64,000 nt of DNA, taken from Dactylosporangium vinaceum (GTDB taxonomy: Bacteria; Actinomycetota; Actinomycetes; Mycobacteriales; Micromonosporaceae). A program made the translations under genes and the position numbers. The stretch spans positions 3,782,001 through 3,846,000 of the forward strand of contig NZ_CP061913.1 of the NCBI RefSeq assembly GCF_019904175.1. The letters are read 5' to 3'. Positions 8,668 through 17,682 of the stretch are shown one piece after another. The notes below the pieces were generated by a model that was given only the letters and a program-made list of their open reading frames with translations, did not search any database and was not told where the DNA came from. Position 1 is the stretch's first letter, and the number at the start of each line of letters is the position of its first letter.

Positions 8668-8964
8668 GCTGCTGATCCTGCCCGACGCACTCATTTGGCG
8701 CTGGCGCAGTGCGGATCTTGGTACGCGGTCGACGGACAGAGCGTGCGCTGCTGGGCGGCGGCCAATGGCTCGCACTGAGGCGGGCCGCAACGGGGCAGGT
8801 AGTGGCCGCGGTCAACAGGGTGGGGCGGGAGCCCGGCTCACGGGACGCAGCGGCGGGCGGCGCATGGCAGGATAGGCGCTCGCATGGAGCCATCTCCGTG
8901 CTTCGATCCCGCTGCCAGGCACCGGAACCGAAGTCTCACCATCGAACCCGGAAGTGAAGCCCCG

Positions 8965-9447
8965 ATGCGCAACACCAAATCCGCCCTCCTCGGCGTCCTC
9001 GCCGGGGTGGCCATCCTCGCGTCCGGCTGCAGTGGCGGCGCCTCCAGTGCCCAGCCGGAGGGCCAGGCCACGACCACGACCACGACGGCGACGACGAGCT
9101 CCGCCAGCGCCAAGGCCGAGAGCAGCGCCGCCGCCGACGACACCAAGGCGGCCTGTGCCACCGTCAACGGCGACGTGCGAAGCACCCTGGCCAAGGTCGC
9201 CGATGCCGAGAAGATCGGGCCGCCGGCCGGTTACAACGCGGTCAGCGCCCAGTACTCCGCCGGTGCCGCCGTGCTCTACTCGCACGCGTTCAACACCAGC
9301 GCGCAGGTCAACGACGCCGCCAAGAAGGTCGCCGACGCCATGGGGGCGATCGCCGACGAGTGGGCGAAGAATCCGCAGCAGAAGCCCAGCACCGCCGGCC
9401 TCGACGCCGCGCTCGACCAGCTCAAGGCCGTCTGCGGAGCGGCCTGA
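8965..9447 (+). CDS. Secreted lipoprotein, unknown function
   Basis: The 160-residue protein starts at ATG 8965. Its signal MRNTKSALLGVLAGVAILAS precedes a lipobox Cys (ASGC). A Thr/Ser/Ala-rich linker with a run of threonines follows, then a helical domain of about 110 residues with two Cys (AACATVNGDV and LKAVCGAA) that could form a disulfide. The domain is not assigned to a family. It should sit on the outer face of the membrane. The longer start at 8884 would bury the signal peptide and is rejected. Confidence 0.8.
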   Translation: MRNTKSALLGVLAGVAILASGCSGGASSAQPEGQATTTTTTATTSSASAKAESSAAADDTKAACATVNGDVRSTLAKVADAEKIGPPAGYNAVSAQYSAGAAVLYSHAFNTSAQVNDAAKKVADAMGAIADEWAKNPQQKPSTAGLDAALDQLKAVCGAA

Positions 9448-9785
9448 AATTCGCGTGAGCCCGTCGATCACGGCACCCACCGCGGCGCGGCAGTCGGCCG
9501 GCCCGACAGGCGACTGGAAGAGCGGGCAGCACGAGCACTTCGCGACCGGCGGCGGCGCTCGGCAGCAGTTCTTCCCCGGACACCTGGGCTCCGTTGGTCA
9601 TGAACGAAAGTCTGGCCTATGCCGAGGTGACCCCGTCAGGCGCACGCAAATGCCGCGAGGTGCCCTCCATGGCGTGCGCCGCTGACGCCCGGCGTCCCGC
9701 TTCGGACTGCACTTCGGCGAGGCCGGTTGTATTTTCTCGGCTGCCCGGTGCTCTGTCAGGAAGGAACCGATCGGAGGAACAGATC
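9448..9785. other. Non-coding gap
   Basis: These 338 bases lie between the lipoprotein and the Gln/His-rich membrane protein. No frame has both a ribosome-binding site and plausible composition. The last 15 bases carry the GGAGGA site of the next gene. Confidence 0.45.
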
Positions 9786-10070
9786 ATGCAACCGTGGCAG
9801 CAGGCCCACCAGCAAGCCGCTCAACGCGCCCACAACCAGGCCGCCCAGCACGCTCAACAGGCCCATCAGCACGCCGCGCGCCAGCACCACGAATCGTCGC
9901 GGCGCTTCCGCGACAATGGCCACCCGTACCCGGTGAACACAGACTATCGGCCCCGCACAGCCGCCGGCCGCTTCGCCGCCGGGGTGTTCACAGTCATCGG
10001 GGTGCTCTTCGCCCTTGCGGTGGTCGGCTTCATCGGCACCATCGCCTATCTGATCATCACCGGGCGCTGA
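9786..10070 (+). CDS. Gln/His/Ala-rich single-pass membrane protein
   Basis: ATG 9786 is preceded by GGAGGA with seven bases spacing. The 94-residue product has an N-terminal half almost entirely of Gln, His and Ala (MQPWQQAHQQAAQRAHNQAA), a short linker with Arg/Tyr/Pro, and one C-terminal transmembrane helix (about 67-90). The extreme composition suggests a soluble helical or metal-binding tail held at the membrane. The function is unknown. The track has no family match that I recognise, and the gene is isolated. Confidence 0.72.
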   Translation: MQPWQQAHQQAAQRAHNQAAQHAQQAHQHAARQHHESSRRFRDNGHPYPVNTDYRPRTAAGRFAAGVFTVIGVLFALAVVGFIGTIAYLIITGR

Positions 10071-10141
10071 TCCGCCCGCGCAGTCAACCAGCTCGGCCAA
10101 CATATCGGTGCTGCCCATGACGAGCCTGGCGCTACCGTGCT

Positions 10142-10537
10142 GTGGTGACGGAGCCGGGCCCAGTACTCGTCGAACTACCGCAACCAAGGTCGCTCACCGA
10201 AGCGGAGCGTGCCCTGGTGATTCGCCTGGTGGAGTTCGCTGCTGTCGCCGACCTCGTCGAGCAGGTCACGACGGTGCGTGTCGTATCGACCTGCCGCTGT
10301 GGCTGCGCATCGGTAGGCCTGCGCAGCGATGGACCGCCGGTCCCCGCGACCGTGGTTGCGCGGCTGAGCGCCACCGGACGCGACGACTACTTCGCCATAG
10401 CGGCATCCGGCGACGATGTTCGCGTCGTGCTGCACATCCTCGGCGGGTTCGTCGAAGAGCTGGAGATGTTCGCGGGTGAGGGGGTCCAGGTCGCCGCGCC
10501 GCACGTCGACAGCGTGACCCGCCTCTGGATCGGATGA
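10142..10537 (+). CDS. Hypothetical protein with a CxCxC motif
   Basis: The 131-residue soluble protein begins at GTG 10142 (a second GTG follows at once). It contains STCRCGCASVGL at about 48-60, a tight Cys cluster that could bind metal, followed by alternating strands (ATVVARLSATG, DYFAIAASG, VRVVLHILGGFVEELEMF). No family is recognised. Codon use is typical of the window. It has no close operon partner. Confidence 0.6.
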   Translation: MVTEPGPVLVELPQPRSLTEAERALVIRLVEFAAVADLVEQVTTVRVVSTCRCGCASVGLRSDGPPVPATVVARLSATGRDDYFAIAASGDDVRVVLHILGGFVEELEMFAGEGVQVAAPHVDSVTRLWIG

Positions 10538-10840
10538 CGTTCACGCCGAACCGTGCCGCCGATCGTGCGCGTCGGCCGGTTCTGGTGGGGGACGGGCCGA
10601 ACCTCCTCGCCGGGCCCCCGGATGCGGGTTGTACCCCAGCACCACCCTGAAGCCGGATGGGAGCGCTACTGCCTCTGGGGCGGTGCCCGAACGGCGGCCG
10701 CGGGAGGGAGTCAGGTGTCGCCGGCTGACCGGCCAGTACCGCGCTCTGCGCGGCTGAAACCGCCGGGGACGAGCTAGGGTGGGTGGTGGTGCGCCGGGAA
10801 GTCTGGTCGGCAGTCGGACGATGCTGCCTGGAGGACACTC
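10538..10840. other. Non-coding gap before nhaA
   Basis: No supportable gene lies in these 303 bases. The promoter of nhaA should be here; I see no clear operator. The final bases contain the GGAGG of nhaA. Confidence 0.4.
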
Positions 10841-12148
10841 GTGAACGCCACCTCACCCAGCCGGTTCACCGTGTTCGGTCGCGGCTCCTGGCTCGAAGCC
10901 CGCCGTATCGGGGACGTCCTGCGTACCGAGACCATCGGCGGCGCGCTGCTGCTGGCCGCCGCGGTCGTCGCCATGATCTGGGCGAACTCGCCATGGTCGG
11001 CTTCATACGACACGGTCCGCGGCTACCGCGTCGGCCCGGCGGGTCTGCACCTGGACCTGTCGATCGCGGCGTGGGCCGCCGACGGCCTGCTGGCGATCTT
11101 CTTCTTCGTCGCGGGCCTCGAGCTCAAACGCGAGTTCGTCGCCGGCGATCTGCGCGACGCGCGCCGCGCTGCGGTGCCCATCGCCGCCGCGGTCGGCGGT
11201 GTCATCGTCCCCGGGTTGTTGTACACCGCGATCGCCGCAGGCGCCGGGGCCGACGCAGTGCGGGGCTGGGCGATCCCGACCGCGACCGACATCGCGTTCG
11301 CCCTTGCCGTCCTGGCGGTGATCGGCCGGCACCTGCCGACCGCGCTGCGCACGTTCCTGCTCACCCTCGCCGTCGTCGATGACCTCATCGCGATCGCGAT
11401 CATCGCCGTGTTCTACACCACCAGCCTGGCCGTCCTGCCACTGCTGGCTGCGGTGGTGCCGCTGGGCGCGTTCACGGTCCTGGTCCAGCGCCGGGTCCGG
11501 TCGTGGTGGATCCTGCTGCCGCTGGCCGCCGTCACCTGGGCGCTGGTCCACGCCTCCGGCATTCACGCGACCGTCGCCGGTGTCCTGCTCGGCTTCGCCG
11601 TGCCCGTGCTGCGCAGTGAACGGGCCGGCGGCCCCGACGCTGGACCGGGGCTGGCGGAGCACTTCGAGCACCGCTTCCGCCCGCTGTCGGCCGGGCTGGC
11701 CGTGCCGGTGTTCGCACTGCTGTCCGCCGGCGTGACCATCGGCGGGCTGTCCGGACTCGTCGACGCCTGGACCGACCGGGTCGCGATCGGCATCATCGTC
11801 GGGCTCGTCGCCGGCAAGGTCATCGGGATCGTCGGCGGCACCTGGCTGGTCGCCCGGTTCACCAAGGCGCGCCTCGACGAGGGACTGAACTGGGCCGACG
11901 TCGTCGGTGTCGGGCTGCTCGGCGGCATCGGCTTCACCGTGTCCCTGCTCATCGGCGAGCTGTCGTTCGGGCCCGGCAACGACCGGGAAGGCTACGCCAA
12001 GATCGCGGTGCTCAGCGGATCGCTGCTCGCCGGACTTCTCGCCGCGGTCCTGCTGCGGCTGCGGAACCGTACCTACCGGCGGCTGCACGAAGCGGAAACG
12101 GTCGACGCCGACCACGACGGCGTCCCGGACGTCTACGAGGCGACATAG
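10841..12148 (+). CDS. nhaA: NhaA family Na+/H+ antiporter
   Basis: The 435-residue integral membrane protein exchanges protons for sodium across the cytoplasmic membrane. GTG 10841 follows GGAGG. Family hallmarks are visible: [20 protein letters not shown] in the first helix, [18 protein letters not shown], the ion-binding [17 protein letters not shown], the paired aspartates in [19 protein letters not shown], and [19 protein letters not shown] in the penultimate helix. Twelve hydrophobic segments can be counted. The C-terminal tail ends [14 protein letters not shown], an acidic DxDxDG motif that is not part of the classical family and resembles a Ca-binding loop. Confidence 0.95.
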   Translation: MNATSPSRFTVFGRGSWLEARRIGDVLRTETIGGALLLAAAVVAMIWANSPWSASYDTVRGYRVGPAGLHLDLSIAAWAADGLLAIFFFVAGLELKREFVAGDLRDARRAAVPIAAAVGGVIVPGLLYTAIAAGAGADAVRGWAIPTATDIAFALAVLAVIGRHLPTALRTFLLTLAVVDDLIAIAIIAVFYTTSLAVLPLLAAVVPLGAFTVLVQRRVRSWWILLPLAAVTWALVHASGIHATVAGVLLGFAVPVLRSERAGGPDAGPGLAEHFEHRFRPLSAGLAVPVFALLSAGVTIGGLSGLVDAWTDRVAIGIIVGLVAGKVIGIVGGTWLVARFTKARLDEGLNWADVVGVGLLGGIGFTVSLLIGELSFGPGNDREGYAKIAVLSGSLLAGLLAAVLLRLRNRTYRRLHEAETVDADHDGVPDVYEAT

Positions 12149-12277
12149 GCGTGCCTCCGCGGCTTGGCCGCAGCAATGACCCGGTGCACGAATCCCTTGG
12201 CGCCTCAGTCGGCTCCTGGACAGGACGCTACCGATGTCGGTGGCACGCTGTGCGGTATCTCGCGATCGGAGGCCGAA

Positions 12278-12967
12278 TTGAAGATCAGCGTGCGGGAAGT
12301 GCTGAGCCTGATGATCGGCCTCGGCGGCGTCGCTCTGCTGGCAAGCGGGATCTACCACCTTCTCGACGTCGGCACCTGCGGGACGGGCGGCCCCCACGTG
12401 ATCGCTCGCGAGTGCCCGCAGGGCTCCGGGATCTGGGGCGTGCTTCTGCCCATCGGCCTGTTCCTGTGGTTCATCGGCCTGTTCGTGAGCAAGCAGGGGC
12501 TGGTCAAACCCGGCGCCGGGCAGATCGTGTGGAGCGCGCTGTTCGCCGGCGGCGGCTTCGCCCTGCTGTACCTGGTCCTCACACAGCCGGACCTCGGCCC
12601 CGGCGCGGAGCTCGCCGCCTACATCATGGCCGCGGTGTTCCTCCCCCTCGGCGTCGGCATCTGGATCCCCAGCCTGCTCAAGCTGCGGCGCAAGCCGCCC
12701 GGCGGCCCGGAAGCGCAGACCACCGAGGCCACGGTCGCCGGCGACCGCACGGCCTGGATGCAGCAACTGCACCGGCTGCTCGGCGACGAGGCGCTGACGC
12801 GGGCCGAGTTCGATCGGCTCGCGCGCGATCCCGCCGGGTCTGGCGGCCGGGTTGCTCTGATCCAGCAGCTGGCCGACCTGAGGGCGTCGGGCCTGCTGTC
12901 CGCGGAGGAGTTCACTGCCAAAAAGCACACCGTCCTGCTCGGCGATTCCGGCCGAGCGGCCGGATGA
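12278..12967 (+). CDS. Membrane protein with C-terminal SHOCT motif
   Basis: TTG 12278 lies six bases after GGAGG, better supported than the upstream starts. The 229-residue protein has four hydrophobic segments (about 6-25, 47-66, 76-96, 104-124) and a cytoplasmic tail. The tail carries two short helical hairpins, HRLLGDEALTRAEFDRL and ADLRASGLLSAEEFTAKK; the latter matches the SHOCT pattern (short helix, Gly-Leu/Ala-Leu-(S/T)-x-E-E-F). SHOCT is thought to mediate oligomerisation. A functionally similar gene follows at 13211, so the pair may act together. Confidence 0.75.
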   Translation: MKISVREVLSLMIGLGGVALLASGIYHLLDVGTCGTGGPHVIARECPQGSGIWGVLLPIGLFLWFIGLFVSKQGLVKPGAGQIVWSALFAGGGFALLYLVLTQPDLGPGAELAAYIMAAVFLPLGVGIWIPSLLKLRRKPPGGPEAQTTEATVAGDRTAWMQQLHRLLGDEALTRAEFDRLARDPAGSGGRVALIQQLADLRASGLLSAEEFTAKKHTVLLGDSGRAAG

Positions 12968-13210
12968 CGCACAGACCACGCAGCCGCGGGTCGGATCGGC
13001 GGAGGTACCCATGCCCAAGCTCCATCGAGAGCCGTTCGGAGCGGGAGTTGCGGCCCTGGTCGCCGAGGCTGCAGCCCGATTTGCCCGCGGCCGGCAGCGC
13101 GATCTGTGGAAACGAGGTGGCGGCGTGAAGGCTCCGGTGGATTGCCGGTCCGCGGGGCGGGCCGGGGATCCGGCGCATCGGCGTGCGCCCGAGTGCCGGG
13201 TGGGCACCAG

Positions 13211-14035
13211 ATGACCCGGCGCAGTACGTCCCGGCTCGGACGCTGGATGATCAACATTGTGCTGTTCGGCGTCGCGTTCATGGTCGCGTGCATACCGGTC
13301 GGCATTCTCGGCTCGTCGAACATCGTCTGGGGCGAGGACAACCAGTACGGCCGAGTCCCCATTCCCGGCAACACTGTGCTTCATCTGCCGGCCGGCTCCG
13401 TCCGGGTGAGCGTGGCGATCGCCCTGCCGGGCCGGGGCAACGCGACGCCGGATCTGCCGTTCCCGCCTGACCTGGCGCTGACCCTGACCCCGCTGGACAC
13501 CACGAGCGGACAACCGGCCGTGACTCGGATCGACGCGACAAGCAGCAACGCCGACGACAACTCGGTCAACACCCAACGGCAGGCGTGGACGGTGCACATC
13601 CCGCAAGACGGGTCCTACCGGGTGACGGTGCAGGGCAGCTTCGACCGCGTCGGCGTCAACCCCCAACTGTGGTTCGGGCACGGGCCGCCCCTGCCTGGCC
13701 GGTTCGTGCCGCTGGTCGGCCTGGGCCTGGTCATCGTCGCGTACACCCTCTGGTTCGTCGTGGTGCGGCCACGCCGCCGGTCGTCCTCGCCGGCGACAGC
13801 GGGGCCGGCGGCCGGGCTCACCACCTGGCGCCGGCCGCTGCGGTCCGCCGCCGGCCCGGCGCGTGAGCCCCGTCCGTCCGGCGAGCCTCCCGAGCGAGGA
13901 GCACGGCCCGACCCCGCCATCGCGCCGGCCGATTCAGTCGACCGCCTGGCGAAGCTGGCCGACCTCCACGACCGGGGCGCACTGACCGACGCCGAGTTCG
14001 CCACCGAAAAGGCGAAGATCATCAATGGTCCGTGA
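13211..14035 (+). CDS. Membrane protein with extracytoplasmic beta domain and SHOCT tail
   Basis: From ATG 13211 the protein is 274 residues. A first transmembrane helix (about 12-36) is followed by an extracytoplasmic region of about 130 residues with beta-strand character (VLHLPAGSVRVSVAIALPG, SYRVTVQGSFDRVGVNPQLW). A second helix (about 165-188) follows, then a Pro/Arg-rich cytoplasmic linker and a C-terminal SHOCT motif (RLAKLADLHDRGALTDAEF). The tail resembles that of the preceding gene, which suggests common partners. There is no enzymatic signature. Confidence 0.75.
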   Translation: MTRRSTSRLGRWMINIVLFGVAFMVACIPVGILGSSNIVWGEDNQYGRVPIPGNTVLHLPAGSVRVSVAIALPGRGNATPDLPFPPDLALTLTPLDTTSGQPAVTRIDATSSNADDNSVNTQRQAWTVHIPQDGSYRVTVQGSFDRVGVNPQLWFGHGPPLPGRFVPLVGLGLVIVAYTLWFVVVRPRRRSSSPATAGPAAGLTTWRRPLRSAAGPAREPRPSGEPPERGARPDPAIAPADSVDRLAKLADLHDRGALTDAEFATEKAKIINGP

Positions 14036-14118
14036 CGCCACCCCGCTGGGCGCGCACGTGGTGTGCCTGGGCGGCAGACCGCGATGCGGCCAGCCGCCGA
14101 GCCCTCAGCAGCCGGACG

Positions 14119-14580
14119 TCAGGCCAGGCGGGCCGGGAAGCCGCCGGTCGCCACCGGACCCCAGCGCTCGATGGTGACGCGGATCAGCGATTTGTTCTGG
14201 TCGCGCATGGCCTGGCGGTACTCGTCCCAGTCCGGGTGCTCACCGGAGATGCACCGGAAGTACTCGACGAGGGGCTCGAGGGCCTCGGGCATGTCGAGGA
14301 CCTCGGCGGTGCCGTCGACCTGCACCCAGGCGTCGTTCCACTCGTCGGACAGGACCAGCACCGACACCCGTGGGTCGCGGCGCAGGTTGGCGGCCTTGGC
14401 GCGCTCCGGATACGTCGAGATGACGATGCGGCCCTCGGTGTCGACGCCGCAGCTCACCGGCGACGCCTGCGGGCGGCCGTCGGTGCGGGTGGTGATAACG
14501 ATGCCGTGGTGTCGGGTGCTGAGGAATTCGACGAGCGCGGCCCGGTCGACGGTGTCGTTCGTCGCGATTTTGCGTGCCAT
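14119..14580 (-). CDS. PPOX-class F420-dependent oxidoreductase-like protein
   Basis: The 153-residue protein starts at ATG 14580 (MARKIATNDTVDRAALVEFL). It shows the split-barrel flavin-binding fold of the pyridoxamine 5'-phosphate oxidase superfamily: HHGIVITTRTDGRPQASPVS, GRIVISTYPERAKAANLRRD, PRVSVLVLSDEWNDAWVQV and IRVTIERWGP at the end. Short actinobacterial members of this type usually use F420 or FMN. The substrate cannot be predicted. It is convergent with the SHOCT gene and divergent from the histidine kinase. Confidence 0.87.
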   Translation of the reverse strand: MARKIATNDTVDRAALVEFLSTRHHGIVITTRTDGRPQASPVSCGVDTEGRIVISTYPERAKAANLRRDPRVSVLVLSDEWNDAWVQVDGTAEVLDMPEALEPLVEYFRCISGEHPDWDEYRQAMRDQNKSLIRVTIERWGPVATGGFPARLA

Positions 14581-14658
14581 GCCTGTGACGGTACCCAAGC
14601 AGCGATCTGGCTCTTGAGAGGGAGGCTCTTCCCCGGCCGGCCGGTACAGAATGACGGC

Positions 14659-15735
14659 ATGCGTGTGAGGGCCGTCGACCTGCTCATCGCCGTGGCCGTG
14701 GCCGCCGCGACGACGTTCCCGCCGCTGTGGTATCTGCCGTTCGACTGGCGCACCCTGGCGCTGGGGCTGCTGGCGTCGCTGCCGCTGATCTGGCGGCGGC
14801 AGGCGCCGATCGTTGTCGCGTCGCTGATCGGCATCGGCACGACCTGGCTGTCGGTGCTGCACCTGCTGCCCGACATGCCGTACGGGCAGCTCGTCGCCAC
14901 CTACACCTGGGCCGAGCTGGCCACGCCGCGCTGGCGGGTCGCGTCGATCGCGGCCACCACTGCCGGCGTCGTGTTCTCCCTGGTCGTGCCGCAGGAAAAC
15001 CCGCCCTCCTTCGGGTACGTCGGTCTGATGTTCGTCACCGCCTACGCCCTCGGCGCCGGGGTGCGGGGCCGCCGTGACCGCATCGCGTTCCTGGAGGAGC
15101 GCACCCGCCGCCTCACCGAGGAGCAGGCGGCCGCGGCGACGAACGAGCGGGCCCGGATCGCCCGCGACATGCACGACGTCCTCGCCCACTCGGTCGGGCT
15201 CATGGTCGTGCAGGCCGAGGGCGGCGCGTCGGTGGTGCGATCGGACCAGGACCGGGCCGAGGCCGCCTTCGACGCCATCGCCGAGACCGGCCGGGAGGCG
15301 CTCGTGCAGCTGCGGCACGCACTCGGCGTCTTGCGGGAGCAGGCCCCCGAGGCCGCCGGGCTCGACGCCATACCGTCGCTCGTCGAACGGGCCCGCCGCA
15401 CCGGCCTCGACGTGCGCCTCGAACGGGGGCCGGTGCTGGCGCTGCCGGAGGAGACGGGCGCGACGGCGTTCCGGGTCGTACAGGAGGCGCTCACCAACGT
15501 GGTCAAGCACGCCGGCGCCCAGCGGGTCCTCGTGACCCTGCACGGCGGCGACCGGGCCGTCGAGATCACCGTCCGCGACGATGGCCGGGGCGGGACAGCG
15601 GTCTACGGGCACGGCCTGTCCGGCATGCTGGAGCGGGTCCAGGCCGCCGGCGGCACCCTGCGCACCGGGCCGCGCGGCGACGACGGGCCCGGCTTCGAGG
15701 TGGCCGCAACCCTGCCGATCGGTGGCCGGCAGTGA
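14659..15735 (+). CDS. NarL-type sensor histidine kinase
   Basis: The 358-residue kinase has N-terminal hydrophobic helices (roughly residues 5-140), a short coiled linker, and the HisKA_3 phosphoacceptor sequence ERARIARDMHDVLAHSVGLM with the His before Asp. A HATPase domain follows: RVVQEALTNVVKHAGAQRVL (N box), VRDDGRGG (G1 box) and HGLSGMLERVQAAGG. The stimulus is unknown; little lies outside the membrane. The stop codon overlaps the GTG of the response regulator (GTGA), so the two are translationally coupled. ATG 14659 lies at the boundary where membrane helices begin. Confidence 0.93.
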   Translation: MRVRAVDLLIAVAVAAATTFPPLWYLPFDWRTLALGLLASLPLIWRRQAPIVVASLIGIGTTWLSVLHLLPDMPYGQLVATYTWAELATPRWRVASIAATTAGVVFSLVVPQENPPSFGYVGLMFVTAYALGAGVRGRRDRIAFLEERTRRLTEEQAAAATNERARIARDMHDVLAHSVGLMVVQAEGGASVVRSDQDRAEAAFDAIAETGREALVQLRHALGVLREQAPEAAGLDAIPSLVERARRTGLDVRLERGPVLALPEETGATAFRVVQEALTNVVKHAGAQRVLVTLHGGDRAVEITVRDDGRGGTAVYGHGLSGMLERVQAAGGTLRTGPRGDDGPGFEVAATLPIGGRQ

Positions 15736-16388
15736 CCCTGCGTGTCGTCGTCGCCGACGATCAGGACCTGGTCCGCGGCGGGCTGTGCATGATCCTCGGC
15801 TCGCAGCCGGACATCGCCGTCGTCGGTGAGGCGTCCGACGGGCGGCAGGCAGTACACACCACAATGACCGAAATGCCGGATGTGGTACTCATGGATGTCC
15901 GCATGCCCGTGATGGACGGGATCGCGGCGACCCGGGAGATCTGCGCGGCGACACCGGCCCGGGTGCTCGTGCTGACCACGTTCGACCTCGACGAGTACGT
16001 CTACGACGCCCTGCAGGCCGGGGCCAGCGGCTTCCTCCTCAAGGACATGCACCGCACCGCCCTCGTCTCGGCCGTGCGCACCGTCGCCGCCGGCACCTCC
16101 CTGCTCGCCCCGGCCGTGACCCGCCGCCTCATCGCCGACGTCCTGCGCCAGCGCTCGGCTCCGGCCGCCCCCGACCGCCGCCTCGACGCCCTCACACCCC
16201 GCGAACGCGACATTCTGCGCGAGGTCGCCCGCGGCCAGTCCAACGCCGAGATCGCCGCCGCCCTGTTCGTCACGGAGCACACGGTGAAGACGCACGTGTC
16301 GAATCTGCTGGCCAAGCTCGGTCTGCGCGACCGGGTCCAGGCGGTCGTCCTCGCGTACGAGTCCGGGCTGGTCCGTCCGGCCGGATAG
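15732..16388 (+). CDS. LuxR/NarL-family response regulator
   Basis: This 218-residue partner of the upstream kinase has a receiver domain with acidic pocket VADDQD, phosphoacceptor Asp in VVLMDVRMPVMDGI, the conserved Thr in VLTTFD and Lys in FLLKDM. The C-terminal LuxR helix-turn-helix reads LTPRERDILREVARGQSNAE and VTEHTVKTHVSNLLAKLGL. It starts at GTG 15732, overlapping the kinase stop. It presumably controls nearby genes; the condensation-domain gene at 16432 follows in the same orientation after about 40 bases. Confidence 0.94.
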   Translation: MTLRVVVADDQDLVRGGLCMILGSQPDIAVVGEASDGRQAVHTTMTEMPDVVLMDVRMPVMDGIAATREICAATPARVLVLTTFDLDEYVYDALQAGASGFLLKDMHRTALVSAVRTVAAGTSLLAPAVTRRLIADVLRQRSAPAAPDRRLDALTPRERDILREVARGQSNAEIAAALFVTEHTVKTHVSNLLAKLGLRDRVQAVVLAYESGLVRPAG

Positions 16389-16431
16389 TCAAGTCTTGCC
16401 GCTGCCGGGTTTCGTGCCGATCCTGAGCCGC

Positions 16432-17649
16432 ATGACTGTTCCGAGCCGGATGACCGTGACGCGCGTCGAGGTTCCGTTCGCCGCACCCGACGCCGGGGTC
16501 GCCGAGCTCACCTGGGGTCAGCGCGCGATGGTGCAGGCGATGCGGCGCGAGGACTCCTGGCTGCCGATGGGCGGGCACCGGCCGGTCGCACCCGGCACGA
16601 CCATCGCGGACGTGGCGGCGGAGCTGCGGTACACCATGCAACGCTGGCAGTCCTTCCGCACCCGCCTGCGGCCCGGCTTCACGGCACAGGAGGTCTTCGC
16701 CTCCGGCGTGGCCACCCTCGACGTCGTCGCCGCTGAAGGTTCGGACCCGGACGAGGTCGCCGCCGCCGTGGAGGCCGGCTACCGCGCCACCCCACCCGAC
16801 CTGACCGCCGACTGGCCCATGCGGATGGCCGTCGTCTGCGACCGCGACACACCCCTGCGTCTCGTCGCCGTCATGCCCCACATCGTCACCGACGGACTCG
16901 GCGCCGCCGTCATGGTCGACGAGGCCACCCGCCGCGTCACGACCCCCATCGCCGGCCTCGACCCACTGCAGATCGCCGCGTGGCAGGCGTCCCCGGCGGG
17001 CGTCCGTCAACATGCCGGCGCCAGCCGGCACTGGGACCGCCGCGCCGAGGGCCTGCCACAATTCTCCAATCCCAACACCCTGCCGCGGTACCGCAAGTGC
17101 GTCCTCGAGTCCCCGGCGCTCGCCGCCCACCTGCCGCAGGCCGCCGCCCGCTCCGGCACCGACCAGTCCACCGTCCTGCTCGCCGCCTACTTCGTCGCCC
17201 TGTCCCGCGCGACCGGCGCGACCACGCTCGGCGTACGCCAGGTCGTCAGCAACCGGTTCCGCAGCGGACTGTCCGATGTGGTCAGCCCCATCACCCAGCT
17301 CGGCCTGTGCGTCGTCGACGTCCCACCGGACTTTCCCGGCGCCGTCACCGCCGTCGCCCGGGCCGCGCTGCCCGCCCGCAAACACGCCTACTACGACCCG
17401 TACGCCGTCCCGGCCCTGGCCACACCGTGCTTCAACGACCGCCGCACGGTCACCACCACCGCGTTCGGCGCCGAACCCTCGTCGAGCGTCCTGACGTGGA
17501 GCGAGCCGCCGGGCCCGACCGAGCCGCTCTTCCTGCACGCCGACGACGTCCCGGGCGCCGTCCGCCTGATCCTCGACGTCGACACCGCCTGCTTCTCGCC
17601 GTCCACTGTGGAGAGCATCGTGCACACCATCGAGTCCGTCGTCGCCTGA
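16432..17649 (+). CDS. Free-standing condensation-domain-like acyltransferase
   Basis: The 405-residue protein has the two-lobed condensation/acyltransferase layout of NRPS C domains and PapA-type acyltransferases: an N-terminal VAELTWGQRAMVQAM (substrate tunnel start), the active-site segment AVMPHIVTDGLGAAVM, and later LLAAYFVALSRATGATTLGV and a latch-like QVVSNRFRSGL. The canonical HHxxxDG is PHIVTDG here, so the second (catalytic) His and the Asp-Gly remain but the first His is Pro. No carrier or adenylation domain is attached. It may be controlled by the upstream two-component pair. Start choices are 16396, 16432 or 16450. Confidence 0.8.
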   Translation: MTVPSRMTVTRVEVPFAAPDAGVAELTWGQRAMVQAMRREDSWLPMGGHRPVAPGTTIADVAAELRYTMQRWQSFRTRLRPGFTAQEVFASGVATLDVVAAEGSDPDEVAAAVEAGYRATPPDLTADWPMRMAVVCDRDTPLRLVAVMPHIVTDGLGAAVMVDEATRRVTTPIAGLDPLQIAAWQASPAGVRQHAGASRHWDRRAEGLPQFSNPNTLPRYRKCVLESPALAAHLPQAAARSGTDQSTVLLAAYFVALSRATGATTLGVRQVVSNRFRSGLSDVVSPITQLGLCVVDVPPDFPGAVTAVARAALPARKHAYYDPYAVPALATPCFNDRRTVTTTAFGAEPSSSVLTWSEPPGPTEPLFLHADDVPGAVRLILDVDTACFSPSTVESIVHTIESVVA

Positions 17650-17682
17650 CCCGGCCCAGCCGGTCGCCGCCAGCCGCCGCGA

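Noticed and set aside
11003-13681. An 892-codon open frame on the minus strand
   Set aside because: It is antisense to nhaA and the SHOCT gene; composition is Arg/Gly/Asp/Gln-rich shadow sequence. The forward genes have clear families.
16432-17649. Reading the condensation-domain gene as part of a local NRPS cluster
   Set aside because: No intact adenylation or carrier genes occur nearby; the NRPS remains at 49.5 kb are far away and dead.
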